This document shows, one piece after another, positions 41,735 to 53,600 of a stretch of 64,000 nt of DNA. The position numbers and the translations under genes were made by a program. The notes beneath the pieces are model-generated. The model was not told the origin of the DNA, did not search any database, and saw only the letters and a list, made by a program, of their open reading frames with translations. The DNA lies in contig AP031352.1 of assembly GCA_037833965.1 (NCBI GenBank), positions 3,142,501 to 3,206,500 of the forward strand, in the 5' to 3' direction. The stretch comes from Marchantia polymorpha subsp. ruderalis (taxonomy: Eukaryota > Streptophyta > Marchantiopsida > Marchantiales > Marchantiaceae). The first letter of the stretch is position 1. Every line of letters starts with the position of its first letter.

Positions 41735-44700
41735 TTCTCCCTCCAGTCAATCTTTGCCACGACGAACTCAAAATAGACATTGTACTGATGTAATTTACTT
41801 CGTCTTATCAATGTCGGTGATGTGCAATCCAAATGCTAATTTGTGTCTGGATTGAAAAGGAGTTGGTTTTCTTTTTACCTCTCATAGCAACAATCATCAA
41901 TTCATAACTCGACATGATGACACTTGTTATCACAAAGTCTTTTTCTCAATAAAAAAAATGCCACGAAAGAGATGAAAACTATGTAGCATAATACCAATGG
42001 AGTCAAAAGCAAAACTGTCTCGTAGTGAACACATACTAACAAAAAAAATTCAGTTTCGATACTAGCGGCGTACTTAATATATGAAAGCCACAAGTTTTAA
42101 TTTCGGTTAATTCTGGGCTCATGTAAACAAATCCTAAAATTTAGCAGGCCTAATCTAAGTTAAATTCAATCAGTGATCACATTTTTTGTTGATGGTAGTA
42201 ATTTCAAGTTTAAAAAAAGAGATATGCTTTGAATTTAATATTTTTCCAAAAAATGATTGCTTCAATTCATTCAAAATTGATTATGGAATATGAACAAGTA
42301 GAGACTATGATAGAAAATATTACCATATTAATTAGTTTTTTCAATACAACTTGAACATACATATCAAATGTGTTAGAGTTAACCAAAAATCATAAACACT
42401 CAATTATCAATTGATAGTAAAACAACAAGATGTAACGTGGTTCACCACAAAGGTCAATGTTCACGTCAATTGCATGCGTAAGAATATATTGAATGTGCTA
42501 GAGTATAATATCCCAGCACCAACAACATTTCTTAGCTATTGTTTAGCTATGACCTGAGCTTACTCCTTACCCCAAGTTAACTTCAACAAGATGATCACAT
42601 ACATAAATATCAAATCAATATCAAAATTGATACTTTGTAAAATACTAGCAACCAAAGTAATTATTTATAAAAAAATTAACTTGATTTTTTCAATTGTGAT
42701 GTCAAAGATCTCCCAAAATGCTACAACTTATGTATCTGATATTGTTACCACAAAGTTTATTATTTATCTTTTGTTAGCAAGTTTTGTGCTTGGAGTAGCA
42801 TATACAAGTAAGTACATTGGTATTACAGCTAATTGTTTTTGAAAGATGGCCTCTTTGCTTACATATCTAGTTATCAAGGAATAAAATTATTTTCAGGGTT
42901 TCAAAAATTCAAGTCTAGAAACTGAAGTTTGAGTTTTGATTACATTATGATTAGTTATATGCATTGTTAACCAATGCATTTACATAATATCTTTGAAGCT
43001 GAAATTCGAAAAGATTGTTATTGTTTTATTTATAATGATGAGAAAAAATTACTTGTAGGTATTAACAAAAAAATAATAATGAATTATTCAGTATTGCAAT
43101 CCAAATAACTTCAGTTTGCTGCGTTAGCTCTAGGTTTTCAACAGGGCCATCAATTTAGGTTTACTGTTTTTCAATGGTTGTTGTAATTTTTTCTCTCGTG
43201 CTAACCGCATTGTTAGCTCCAGCTGTTGTGTATTTTATTTAATGCAGATACCTTAAGTAAGACATGATACCAATGCTTTGGTTTTAGATTTGTTGATTAA
43301 AATTTCCAATTTTTGACGTCGTATTGAATCTGTGTAAGATAAAAAAATTTTTGAATTATAAATATTTATAGTTTATCACTTTGCAACAATTTATGATTAA
43401 TTTTAGTATTCCTCAATGCCGCAATTATAAGTTGAGAGGATTTTTTTTTTAAATTCGACATTTTTTTGGGTTTGATGGAAAATAATTTCCTGCCATATAT
43501 TTTTTGTGTATCGCTTGATTTCTTGCATGAAATAATGTAAATCTTCATATACAGATATCGTTTTGTCACAACTGTCCGATTTATATTGTTATGTGAGTCA
43601 CAAAGTCATACCAATACTTAAGACTAATGGTTAGAGTTCAAATTAGAGATCCATGCACTTTAGTTTTTCTGCTAAGTATTGTGGAGTGTGGCTATCTTTA
43701 ATTAACTTGTGTATATTATTATGGATCTGTAGAGCGCGTTGGGTTGGACTTGATATCAACTTTATTGTCTTTGTCTATAAGATGAGAGAGTTTCTTTGTG
43801 GACTTTTTGAAGGTGAAGATGATGCATGTTCAATTATAGCAGGTTTAGGTGTTGTGATGAGAAAATGACGTATGACGTGCTTTGATAAATATGTGACAAA
43901 AATAAATGTTTTGAATATTCAGATGATACTTCTCACCATCCCCACGTTGTTCACAATTGGGGTGACATAAAGTAACCTACAACTCACTTTGCAGTTAGAA
44001 GATATAGTAAAATTATCTCCAATGTACAACAAATTTCTAATTATGAGATTCGGAATTTCGGCAACCTCACTCACTAGCTTCACAAGAAGGTGATTGGAAA
44101 CGTGGTTTTGAGATGGAGGTTTAGACTACTGCTAATCGGAGTCCATAGTTTCAGAATGAAAGTTACGGCTGGTTCATGAACAACGCATTCTACTGGCCCC
44201 CAACACAGTACCAGATCGTGCGTAGTTCCATCACTTCCTGCAACCATTTACAATCCTTCATTTCACTGCAAGTAAAATGCAGCTTTTGAAGCGGCCCACC
44301 CATCTTCAGTCTCCCGTTGAACCAGTTTGCACACCTTTTGCATGATCAAGTGTTGACTAACCAGTAAAAATTTACTAATGTAGGTTGAGTCCTCCTCGAG
44401 GCTTCAGATTAATCACTTTTTATTCCTTCCAACTAAGGCGATCTATGCTTTCCCATCCACTTGGAGAGCCACACGAATGGCCGATCCATATCTTTGTTCA
44501 GTTCATGTATCTGAAGAACAGTAAACAGGAGCATGTGTGCTCGTCTGTTGATCTACTGTCGTCTCTAAAGAGAGTTCGTTTAGACAAAAAGAAAACAGTT
44601 TTCTTGTTTTCTTAAACAGTAGAAAGTCGAAAGGTCATTCTTGTCGGACGTGGAAGATAATGGCTGTAATAATTTTTAACTTCATGGCTTAGTAGTAGTG

Positions 44701-45550
44701 GATGAAAATGGTCCACATGTTACCAGGCATTTCCTCAAAGAAAGTAATGCGTCTCACCTGGTGGATCTTATGGAAGAAATGAACTGTTGATAGGTTCTTT
44801 CTGCAGAACTGAACTGTGTTGGCAAGACGTGGCTCTGATGCACATGAGAGTTCAAAGGAAGGTTGATTGATGGAGCTCCACGAGGAGCCGACTGCAGTAC
44901 CCACCTCCTGATTGATATAGCCTTGCTGACCTATTCCAGATTCAAAACTGAGGCCTGTTGCTGCGTCAAGGGGAAGATGAATGTGGCGCAAGTTGTGGAT
45001 ACCCTTCGCCAGGGTATATACAATTGAGATCCAGAGTTTGCTCTTAGTGAGGATGAAGATCTTTCTGTTTTAACATGAGTCCTATTAGTCAAGAACTGGA
45101 AAGTAGTGTGACCTACGCAAGCGGGCAAGGAGAGAAGAGTTGTCCATGGACTGAGGAGAAGTGGACGCAAAGTACTTGAACTGCCTAAAAGTACGACCTC
45201 GTCTACGTCTGAGGACGATCGCAGCCAATGCAGAGGGCAAGATGCTGAAAGGCAGCTCACGGTCACGAAGTGAAACGCCTCACGAGTCACGAAGGTGTTG
45301 CGAAACTTGTACACCCTTTCTGATCAGAAGTTGTCTCAGACGGAGTGAACGACACCGTGGTTACGAAATTGCGAGAAGAGCTAAAACCACAGCATGATTC
45401 AATATCCAATTCTTATTTTGCAAAGACTTAGTAATTACTTCATGACCTTGTTCCTGAGGAGTGTATATCATTAACCTTACGTGGAGATAAGATTTGAAAT
45501 TGACAAAACCTTCGGTTGGACGCATTTGACATCTATAACGAGCCCCCCGA
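41735..45550. other. AT-rich, then mixed-composition region without assigned gene
   Basis: 41735-43950 is AT-rich. 43950-45550 has higher GC with short open stretches (44385-44615 plus; 44931-45314 minus). These could include exons downstream of the spliced gene at 45926, but no phase-consistent model was found. Confidence 0.35.
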
Positions 45551-45557
45551 CTGATTT

Positions 45558-45585
45558 TAACTCCGTCACTATAACTCCGTCACTA
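45558..45585. repeat. 2 x 14-bp tandem repeat TAACTCCGTCACTA
   Basis: Two exact adjacent copies, 45558-45571 and 45572-45585. Confidence 0.9.
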
Positions 45586-45925
45586 TGACAAGCCGCATCT
45601 GAGACAAGCTTTCAGGCGAAGTTTATAGACCGCTACTTTATCAGCATTCAGTAGTTGACTTTAGTATCTGACAGACACTTGACCAATATTATTGAGGCAT
45701 GTTCTCTGATGTAAATTCAGGTTCAGAGACATGAATGCGAGTAAGAAATGAAAAGTCTCGGAGATAAAGCACGACAAACGTAGTGATCATAAGCATGGAA
45801 CTAGAGAGTAACGAAAAGACTGGCGTCTCAAATCAGACTCTTTTATGAAAGTTTAGTGCATTATGGCTATAGGCTTCGATCAATAACGAGAAGCAGTTGT
45901 GGCAGACTCGTGCGACGATACTTTC

Positions 45926-48127
45926 TCAGGATATCGCAGAGTCATGTACTTCATAGTACAGGAGGAGACCGAGGGTTCTTTCAGTGTACTGTCTCTTTGG
46001 AGAAGTCCTAACTGGAGGATCCTAAGTGCAATACCAATCATCCGAGAATCAAGCAAAGTATTTTGCGCCTTTTCCGGATAGACTGGTAGATGTAGTAAAT
46101 TGGTTGTACGGTCGATCTCTCACTCTTAGAAATCTGTATTGACCATCTACGTATCGCTTTGCATCGTGCTGCACAGGACAAAGATGGTCGAAGATTCTAA
46201 AGCTTGTCTCGCCGTCAAAGTATTCGAACTTGGTACCAGTAATCTTGTTCAAGTTCTCTTGAACTGATTCATACTTGTCCGAAAGTCCAGTTCTGCACGA
46301 GCATGCTCGTTGTCCGATTCTAAGGTTACGTTCGACTGATGTAGAGAAGAATATTTCTCGATCGGGGGGATAGGAGATAGAGGCTATTCATCAAATTTCT
46401 ACACTGACTAGAGAATGTCTGTTGAAGGGAGGTTGCCTAAACCTGGCCAAGCATGGCCACAAGCTGTTCTGCATCTTGTGCATGGACCTGGAGCTTACAA
46501 GACGTTGACATTTCAATACACGTGTGGGAATGATGTGAAATCAAGGTACTGCTGACTGTTGAAGGAACGACCGATCGAAGACTCTGAACTGATTCTTACT
46601 GAAGATCCAGCCGGCAGATATAACAGTTGTAGATGGTCCTGAGGATGTGGAACTGGCTTGGTTTTGACTGGGTTCCCGTGTACTCATTGTAAGACTACCC
46701 ATAGGAAGCGTTCAGATGATTCTAAAAAAGTCTGCACTTTGAACGTCCGAAATGGCAGCAGAGGGATCGCGATCCGACAAGGAATTTCATAGGTCCTTTC
46801 ACTCACACGTACGAGCATATGCTCGAGCACCTTGTCGTCCGGAGGCTTTATAAGAATCTCATGTGAGCGATGATGCCTTTTTTATTTAATCCAGCTCGTC
46901 AGCATTTACAAGTTCTTTCATCAATCTTTGGGTCGAGATTCTGTGATGAACATTGCAACAAGACGTTTTTGACTTGACTTTTCACAGAGATGTAACGTTA
47001 GATCTCGCTTGTGGAAAATAGACTCGGAGAGACGTGCCTCAAACGTTCATCCGTGCTCAACCAGATGGCTACAGTCTAACAATGCAGTCGTATCACAACA
47101 CATGCTCTAAAACCAAAACGTACGTCACTGAGTTCAGCATCGTCCCAAGCAATGGGTCGGAGTCGTTTAATGCGGCCTCAGTGATACGTGCATCAATCTC
47201 AACCGGATCCGAAGGTATTTCCTCTTCACCATTCTCTGTTCCAAGCACGCCATTATAGAGGCGAACGTGAGCAGGGTTCGCAAGGTTCGCAAGGTTTCCA
47301 ACGTCCTGCCTACAGCACAACACACCTCTCGCCTAAATGAGAGGAGTTGTCGTACGACTTGTCAATCAGCACCTACGACTTGTCAATCAGCACACGCACG
47401 GGCCGTCGCCGGGGCAAAGTGAAGTGCATCTAGGCGGAACAGAACACAACTTTTCACGGAGCACGTCTGATAAGGATTGATCTAATCATGGAGGCTGATT
47501 ATTGTATTGTTTTTGCACACATTGCCAGCTCATACGGCCACATAGATAAACATGCACACCGCAGTTTCAGCAGTAACTTAGAACAAACGATCGGAACGGT
47601 CAGATTTGAACAACTAACCAAAGCATGGGAGAAAGCGAGGGCGGAAATCCATTGCCATTTATGTACTCAACGTCATGATCAAGAGGAAGAGTTGAAGCAA
47701 GACAAAGTTCCTGGATAATTTCAATTCCATGCTATGATCAAGACTAAAATCAATACGACTGGTTATATCAAGTCCTCTGTCGAGATACTCGTGCGTGAGT
47801 TGATGCAGCATTGATACAACCGCAGAGTTCGACTTGAAGGACCCAAACTGATCAATTTCAGTCCAATGACGGTAATTGTTGAGGAACCTTAAGAAGACCA
47901 CTTCGTTCTCATTCCGGGAAAATAATTTGGGAAAATACCTCCCCTCCGACAAGAGCCCCATCCAACATGGGATCCTCACTGAACTCCGGTTGTGAGGCTG
48001 TCGACTGAATGGGTTTAAAACTAGAACCTTGTGCTCGTGAGCTTATGTTTGTCTCTTCCGGGAGGATTTTGGCCGAAGTATTACCGAACTTCTTCAGTTG
48101 TTTGGAAATGTGGACAATTGAGATCAT
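45926..48127 (-). CDS. candidate spliced gene, function unknown
   Basis: Three exons join in phase on the minus strand. Exon 47305-47124 follows a GCAG acceptor and ends at a GTACGT donor. Exon 46292-46124 follows a GTGCAG acceptor and ends before GTGAGA. Exon 46021-45926 follows TTAG and ends in TGA at 45928-45926. The joined peptide contains DPVEIDARITEAALNDS, KITGTKFEYFDGETSF, YVDGQYRFLR and RTLGLLLYYEVHD, with no stop. A likely first exon starts at ATG 48127 (MISIVHISKQLKKFG) and ends at a GTATTT donor near 47949, also in phase 0. The exon or exons between 47949 and 47305 are not resolved. The protein would be small (over 200 aa), mostly soluble, with no signal peptide. I do not recognise the family. 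A chance phase match cannot be excluded without transcript data. Confidence 0.38.
47353..47394. repeat. 2 x 21-bp tandem repeat
   Basis: TACGACTTGTCAATCAGCAC plus one base, repeated at 47353-47373 and 47374-47394 (last base C versus A). It lies just upstream, on the gene strand, of the candidate exon 47305-47124, within the presumed intron. Confidence 0.9.
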
Positions 48128-48129
48128 CT

Positions 48130-49160
48130 TTATAGTGAGATGGTGCGCAGCATGAACTCAAATGCAAGTCAAAATGACAAATAATTTGAATAGCAAAGTT
48201 CAGTATCAGAGTTCTACAATAACTATCGCCAATATTCCCTCAATTCAGTGTACAAAAAAGTTGCTTGATTTCACTATGGAGTCCTTGATGTCAAAAGCCA
48301 CATGCTCTAAATATTATCTCTCTTGCCTAACTTCACTCTTCCAAGGGCACCGGGATTATATACATTCACTTGTACTACATGTTCCTTTTAGGACACTTCT
48401 AGCCATTAGATCCAACATACTCAGGAACCATATCTTACTTAGAAGCTTGAGAATTCATGTCAAGTATAAGCTTTTGTCTCCTTTGACTCAATTTAGTTGT
48501 GAACACGTTCAAGCACATCTTGCATAGAAGACATAGCGACATTTCTAGTCATACATTGCACTGGAATAGAAAAGATTCAATACGCAAGAATCTGAGTGTA
48601 CAATGTAGCAAACATAGGTATTTTATTTCGAAAGAGCTTCTCTTATGGGGCCCATAAGCATACCTCAGTTGATTTCAAACTGATGTAAATTCAAACCCTC
48701 CTTAGATCATCAAAGAAATACATATGAAAACTGTGTAGGACATATGCGAAGCTTGATTATACGGTATAATGGATCTTGAGATAAGTCTGGTAAGAGTGAA
48801 CGATCACGGCCGGTCCATCAACTTGTTGTTCAAGAGCGTTTAGCGATGATTAGTGAGCTTTACTTGACATGGTTAAAGTCGTTCTTTGCCAATAACCCGA
48901 TTGCTAGTTGAAACTGTCATACATAAGATACACGTCAATTAGACTTCCCTAAAGAGGTTCGGGACAAGGTCTCTTGGAAGACACGTTGTCCTGAACCTTC
49001 AACTTACCCTCTTCCGGGACTTCTTCGTTTCCTCACTAAAGTATCACCCGACGAACTACTCACAAGAAGATTGTCTGCATATTCTTATTCTTGCCAGTTG
49101 TATGAGAGACTTTCTGAAACAGCTGATGGTCATCGAAGATGAGATCTTTAGTGAATAATT
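48130..49160. other. intergenic region between two minus-strand gene models
   Basis: Contains a 121-codon plus-strand open stretch (48162-48527) without recognisable motifs. Nothing else was assigned. Confidence 0.3.
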
Positions 49161-49163
49161 CTC

Positions 49164-50134
49164 TCATGGAAGGTATCTTTGAAGAGCCTCTTCAATCTCA
49201 GAACAAAGTGTGTACTGATCCGTAGATGTATCCGAGGGCTGCACACGAAACGAATTCGTTTAGTTTCTGATATTGTAAGGAATTTCATCCCGCCTCTTGC
49301 TGCACCGATATGCAATAGACCTACAATCAGCCAGATAAGCACCCTTCCTAGATCTCCGTGTGACAATGTAACGAATTTAAAATTTCCCGAATGGCACGTG
49401 AAGTATGCAGTGTTGGAATATGTGCATCAGATGCACAAATGCACATGAAAGAAAGATTTGTACCTGGACAGTAATGGTAGCATGAATACCATATGCATTT
49501 GTCGAAACGTTAGCATGTTTGACCGTCAGGTTAAGGTCACGGAGGCAAGAGAATAATTGCATCACTGTATCTTCTTGGCTGGAGTCGCTTCTGACAATTT
49601 CAATCTTTAAGGTTTCGTCGTCATGAGGATAAGCTTCAATCATGTCGTCTGTGGAGGATGAGAAATTTGAAGCAGTAATCTCAATGCTGTCCGAATCATC
49701 CACATCCTCCAGGTATCTCAAGCTTTCTTTCAGCTTGTTAATGTACATCTCAGTCTCTTCAACCGAAGAATCGTCATCCATCTGCAGGTGACCACGTAGG
49801 ATCGAGATTTCGCTTTAAATCTTGCAAATATTGTCTCGTGCAAAGAATTACACAGGTGAAGAAATCACAACTCCAAAGTTGAACATGTTGTCAGAAACAT
49901 TGCAAGACAATGTGCCATAGCTGCTGACGATATAGACAGTTGATATCCAGATCCAATTAAGCAAGAGTGAACGGTTAAAAATGTAGCTCCTCGTGTCCTC
50001 TACTCAGAACCAATACAGTATACTGTGGAGAAAGTCCGAAACTACAGAATTGATAACTTACCTTGTAAGTTACGAATATGCTCTTTCTGAAGATCGGTAT
50101 GCAATGGACTCCTTTGGCACGGAAGCTGTCAAAT
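49164..50134 (-). CDS. bHLH-derived protein with C-terminal ACT-like domain
   Basis: Three exons with good splice signals join in phase: 50134-50062 (after TTAATTTCAG, before GTAAGT), 49781-49464 (after CCTGCAG, before GTACAA; exactly 106 codons) and 49238-49164 (after GTGTGCAG, ending TGA). The middle exon opens with ATGG and encodes EETEMYINKLKESLRYLE, like helix 2 and the zipper extension of plant bHLH factors. It continues with an ACT-like fold segment: LKIEIVRSD, QLFSCLRDLNLTVKHANVST, IHATITVQ. The last exon ends SEIEEALQRYLP, the usual final helix. Plant bHLH proteins use this ACT-like domain for dimerisation. A basic DNA-binding region was not found. Either upstream exons are missing from my model, or translation starts at the ATG of the middle exon, giving a 130-aa protein without DNA-binding region. 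Confidence 0.55.
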
Positions 50135-50610
50135 CTGAAATTAAGCGCATCAAAAGGTAAGCTTGAATCGAGAAAGGCATGATAGTAATAACCCGCTGCT
50201 GGTGGTAAGCGTACTTTTATTGTTTAAAAAGTGTTCAGAACGTTCCATACAGTTGTAATACGTCACTAACTTGGAGGTACATCAAAGGTTTCGATGGAAG
50301 TCCATCGTCCTGTCACGTAGAAATTGACTAGCACGTACTTGATTCGTCACAGGCTCAATGCTTCTGTTGAGACCCACTGATGGGTACCGGACCCAATTCC
50401 GTTCTGAGCCCGAGTGGTGACAAGGTGACGCAGAGTAAGCAAAGACTTGAGCTGCCAGTGTGCCAAGAACTCACGTGTCTAGAGCGCAGAAAACAGAGTG
50501 AGAACTCCGGGCAGCATGGAATCTGCAAGTTCTTGATACACGGGAAGAGTACCGAGCATCAGAAGGAACTGAGTACCGATATGAATTTGAAAAAGGCGGC
50601 TGGGCTCGCA

Positions 50611-50619
50611 GCTTATATA
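50611..50619 (-). promoter_or_regulatory. possible TATA box upstream of bHLH/ACT-like gene
   Basis: TATATAAGC on the minus strand lies about 480 bp upstream of exon 50134-50062. Between them are several splice-like sites (for example GTGAGT near 50473) but no clear coding exon. It would fit a short gene with a spliced 5' leader. Position alone is weak evidence. Confidence 0.3.
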
Positions 50620-50699
50620 GCATTCTGAACAGAAAATGACAATCTTCTGACGCCACTTGCAACTGCATCACTGATCCTAGTGGACAAGCGCATGATGTC

Positions 50700-53600
50700 A
50701 TTATGGTGAATCGGCAAAGTTTGACGAAAGCATCCGGGATGGTGTTGGCTTGAGCTACATGTGACCACCCCCCGGTATTCTGGCTGGCAAGCCGGTGAAT
50801 TCACGGTCAGGCTGAAGCCTATGGGGCATGGGAATTGAGTCGCAGGTCCTCAGCTCCCTCAGCTCCCGGTATACTTCCGCGAGTTCGTATCACACATTTT
50901 CTACGTCGGAGGAGTGTCGACAGCACGTATTCGTTGCCATAGTCCCTGTCCGATGATAAGGAACAGTGAAAAGCCAACATTTGAGTGTTGACCGGGGCCC
51001 GGCACGAACTTTCTCGCCTGACTGCCTGCCTGCGGCCTGCATCAATCCAAACGAAACCCGGCCTGCCTTTCATGGGGGTCAATGCCGGACCTCTTCAGAA
51101 TTACGTACGAGAGTTTTATAGCATTATCCAAATTGTGTTGTTAGTATAATCCAGAGGCTGGGCGGGAAGTTCCTACAATCTGACGCCTTGTTGTTCTGAG
51201 GCAGCGACCCTTTTTTGACTACAGTTTGAAAAGGGCGAGCCATGATTCGACAGACACCTGTTGAGTCCAGGTGCTCCCGACCCACGAGTGCACGAGTGTT
51301 GGAACAGTTCGGGAATCCGGAAAGTCCTCTGATACGATCAAGCAAGGAACGAGCAACTAGAGCCGTCAGAGGTAACAGAGGTTACTATTGCCTAGTGCGG
51401 GGTCGATCCGAATTAGCAAAGAGTGTAGTAAGATCAGGCTACGAGCCGTACATCTTACGCCTTAACAGCGGTATGCTTGAATTTATTCGCCCTTGTCAAA
51501 TGGAGCGCACGGGGTTTCGTCAACTGACGGTCACTGTGACATTGCACGGCAGTTCATCGACAAAAAAGTATAAAGCTGCAGAACACATTAAATGAGTCCT
51601 TTGTCGCTGATCGCCGGCACCTAAAGCTCTTGCAGCCTACCTATTGTGACCTAATCCGGACTCGGACGACTAGATACGTGCTGGATAATTGTTCGGAGGA
51701 AAAGTAGATTCCGAATTGCCCAGGCGTTGACGATATAAGTTGCCGAGAATTTCCCTGGCTTTCCTGTAAGACTACCTCCTCTCCATGTGTTACGAAAGGC
51801 TTTCCTCTAGGTTCACGGTTCAGGTTATCTCTCACCTGTTACCACAATAATAGCAGTCATTTTGGAATTTGGATACAGAAACTGTGATTCTAATGTGCTT
51901 CAAGTTCACATGATGCACGATAGAAGTAATGACCAGAAATAGATGAGACTCAGTAAAATCAGAAAAAGGTTACACAACTGACTGAGGTTTTCCAGTTTTT
52001 TAGAATTTTCAATTCCACGTTTTGCTGCTGAAAAGTTGTTACTCATTGGATCCGAGAGCGTTCAACGTTTGACCATCCGCTAACCAGTGCATCAATCTGT
52101 GTCTGCAAAACCCACGACCAGTTTGTTATCCCTTCATCGAGCCAACATGAGTTTGGGTAACTGTTTTCCACTGTCAGGACATGTCCAAATATGTACAATA
52201 TTATATTCGTTTCCTGTCCCCTGTCGTTGATTGTGTGCTCTGCAGTTGAAATCGTCTTGATCCACCTTCTAGATAGGCTGTGCGTGCACTCAGAGAATTT
52301 CGTACAGAGAAACCACTTCTCTGTGAAGAATTCAAACGTTAATTCTGATGGAAGATTCAAACCTCAATGTGTCAACTGACTGACGACTTTAGTCACTAAG
52401 TCAATTTGTTTCAATATTTCTTCATCATTGCAGTTATATTGCATGTGCTGCAACAGTTCATCATTGTTCGTGTCTTGTTCACGCCCTGCTTGGTTAATAA
52501 TATCTAATTGACTTTAGTCTCGTATAGTCTTGACTGTCACCAAGTGAAGACCTCATCAACTGGTGAAATTTGGATCAGTCAGTTCGAGAAGAGGAGGTCT
52601 AGCTTTCAATATGGCGCCCATTTGGGAGGACTTCTTGACCATTTAAGAAGAAGCGGCCGCGTTTTAGCTTAGTTTGTGGACGAGCTTACGAATGTGGCTA
52701 ATTTTTACGTTCAATGGTCTTCGTTTCGCATAGCTTTTGACTGAAGTCTTTCAACTCTCTTGACTGAGATCCATGAAAAGTACAGACAGCTGTCCACCGC
52801 AGATCCTTCATAACTGAAAAGAAACAAATGAACAACAGCTCGCAACATGCAGATCTGTGTCCTCGCGACTCTTAACGAGGGAATTTAAGAACGTCCACAT
52901 TCAACCGCCCACCTACGTCCTGTCTGGGCCATATTCCCAACTATCGCAAGCACTGGGATTCTTCCCTATCAACAATTCATAGTACATAATTCTTTATGGA
53001 ACCCAAAATTTCCCCGTTCGTCGAGAGAAGAAATTCCTGCCACAAAGCTGCAGTAGCATCTACACTACCGCCCCAAACCGACAATACCGGACTTTTTAAT
53101 CGACAAAACTTCCATTCTATTCGGTTGCCCAAGAATCTCAAAAATGCCAAAAGATTTTCTTATATCATAGGAGGAGGAGCGCTCGTTGCAACAACCAAAC
53201 TTGACGTCAGTTTCTGCTTTCTGGTCCGAAAAGCAACTCGAGTAGTCCACCGAAAGTATTCGAATTTCTCCTGTTCTGGCTCACCATCTACGACGTACTC
53301 TGGCTACCGTCACCATGTGTTACAAGGCGAAGCCTTCCAGCCGCCTGCCTGCCTCCGTGAAGCATAAAGCACCAACTCGAGCTGCCAAGCCAATCAGATT
53401 GCAACGATTCCTGAACTTATGCAAGGCAGCCTAGCTCTTTGAAAGATTGCTCGATTGATAGTTGGAGTTGTACCCTGTTTAGACCAGCACTTGAAGTGGA
53501 AGTGCTCCAGTTCGACCTCGACTGAAGACCCCAACTTAGAGTGAGGAGGGTCTACTTTAAACGGTGTGACTGGAAGTCAAGGGAGGAGAAACTGCTAGCA

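Noticed and set aside
50819-51082. Basic region of the bHLH gene (LLRRRKCV on the minus strand)
   Set aside because: It lacks the H-x3-E-x-x-R pattern, and no donor site leaves the two-base phase needed to join exon 50134-50062.
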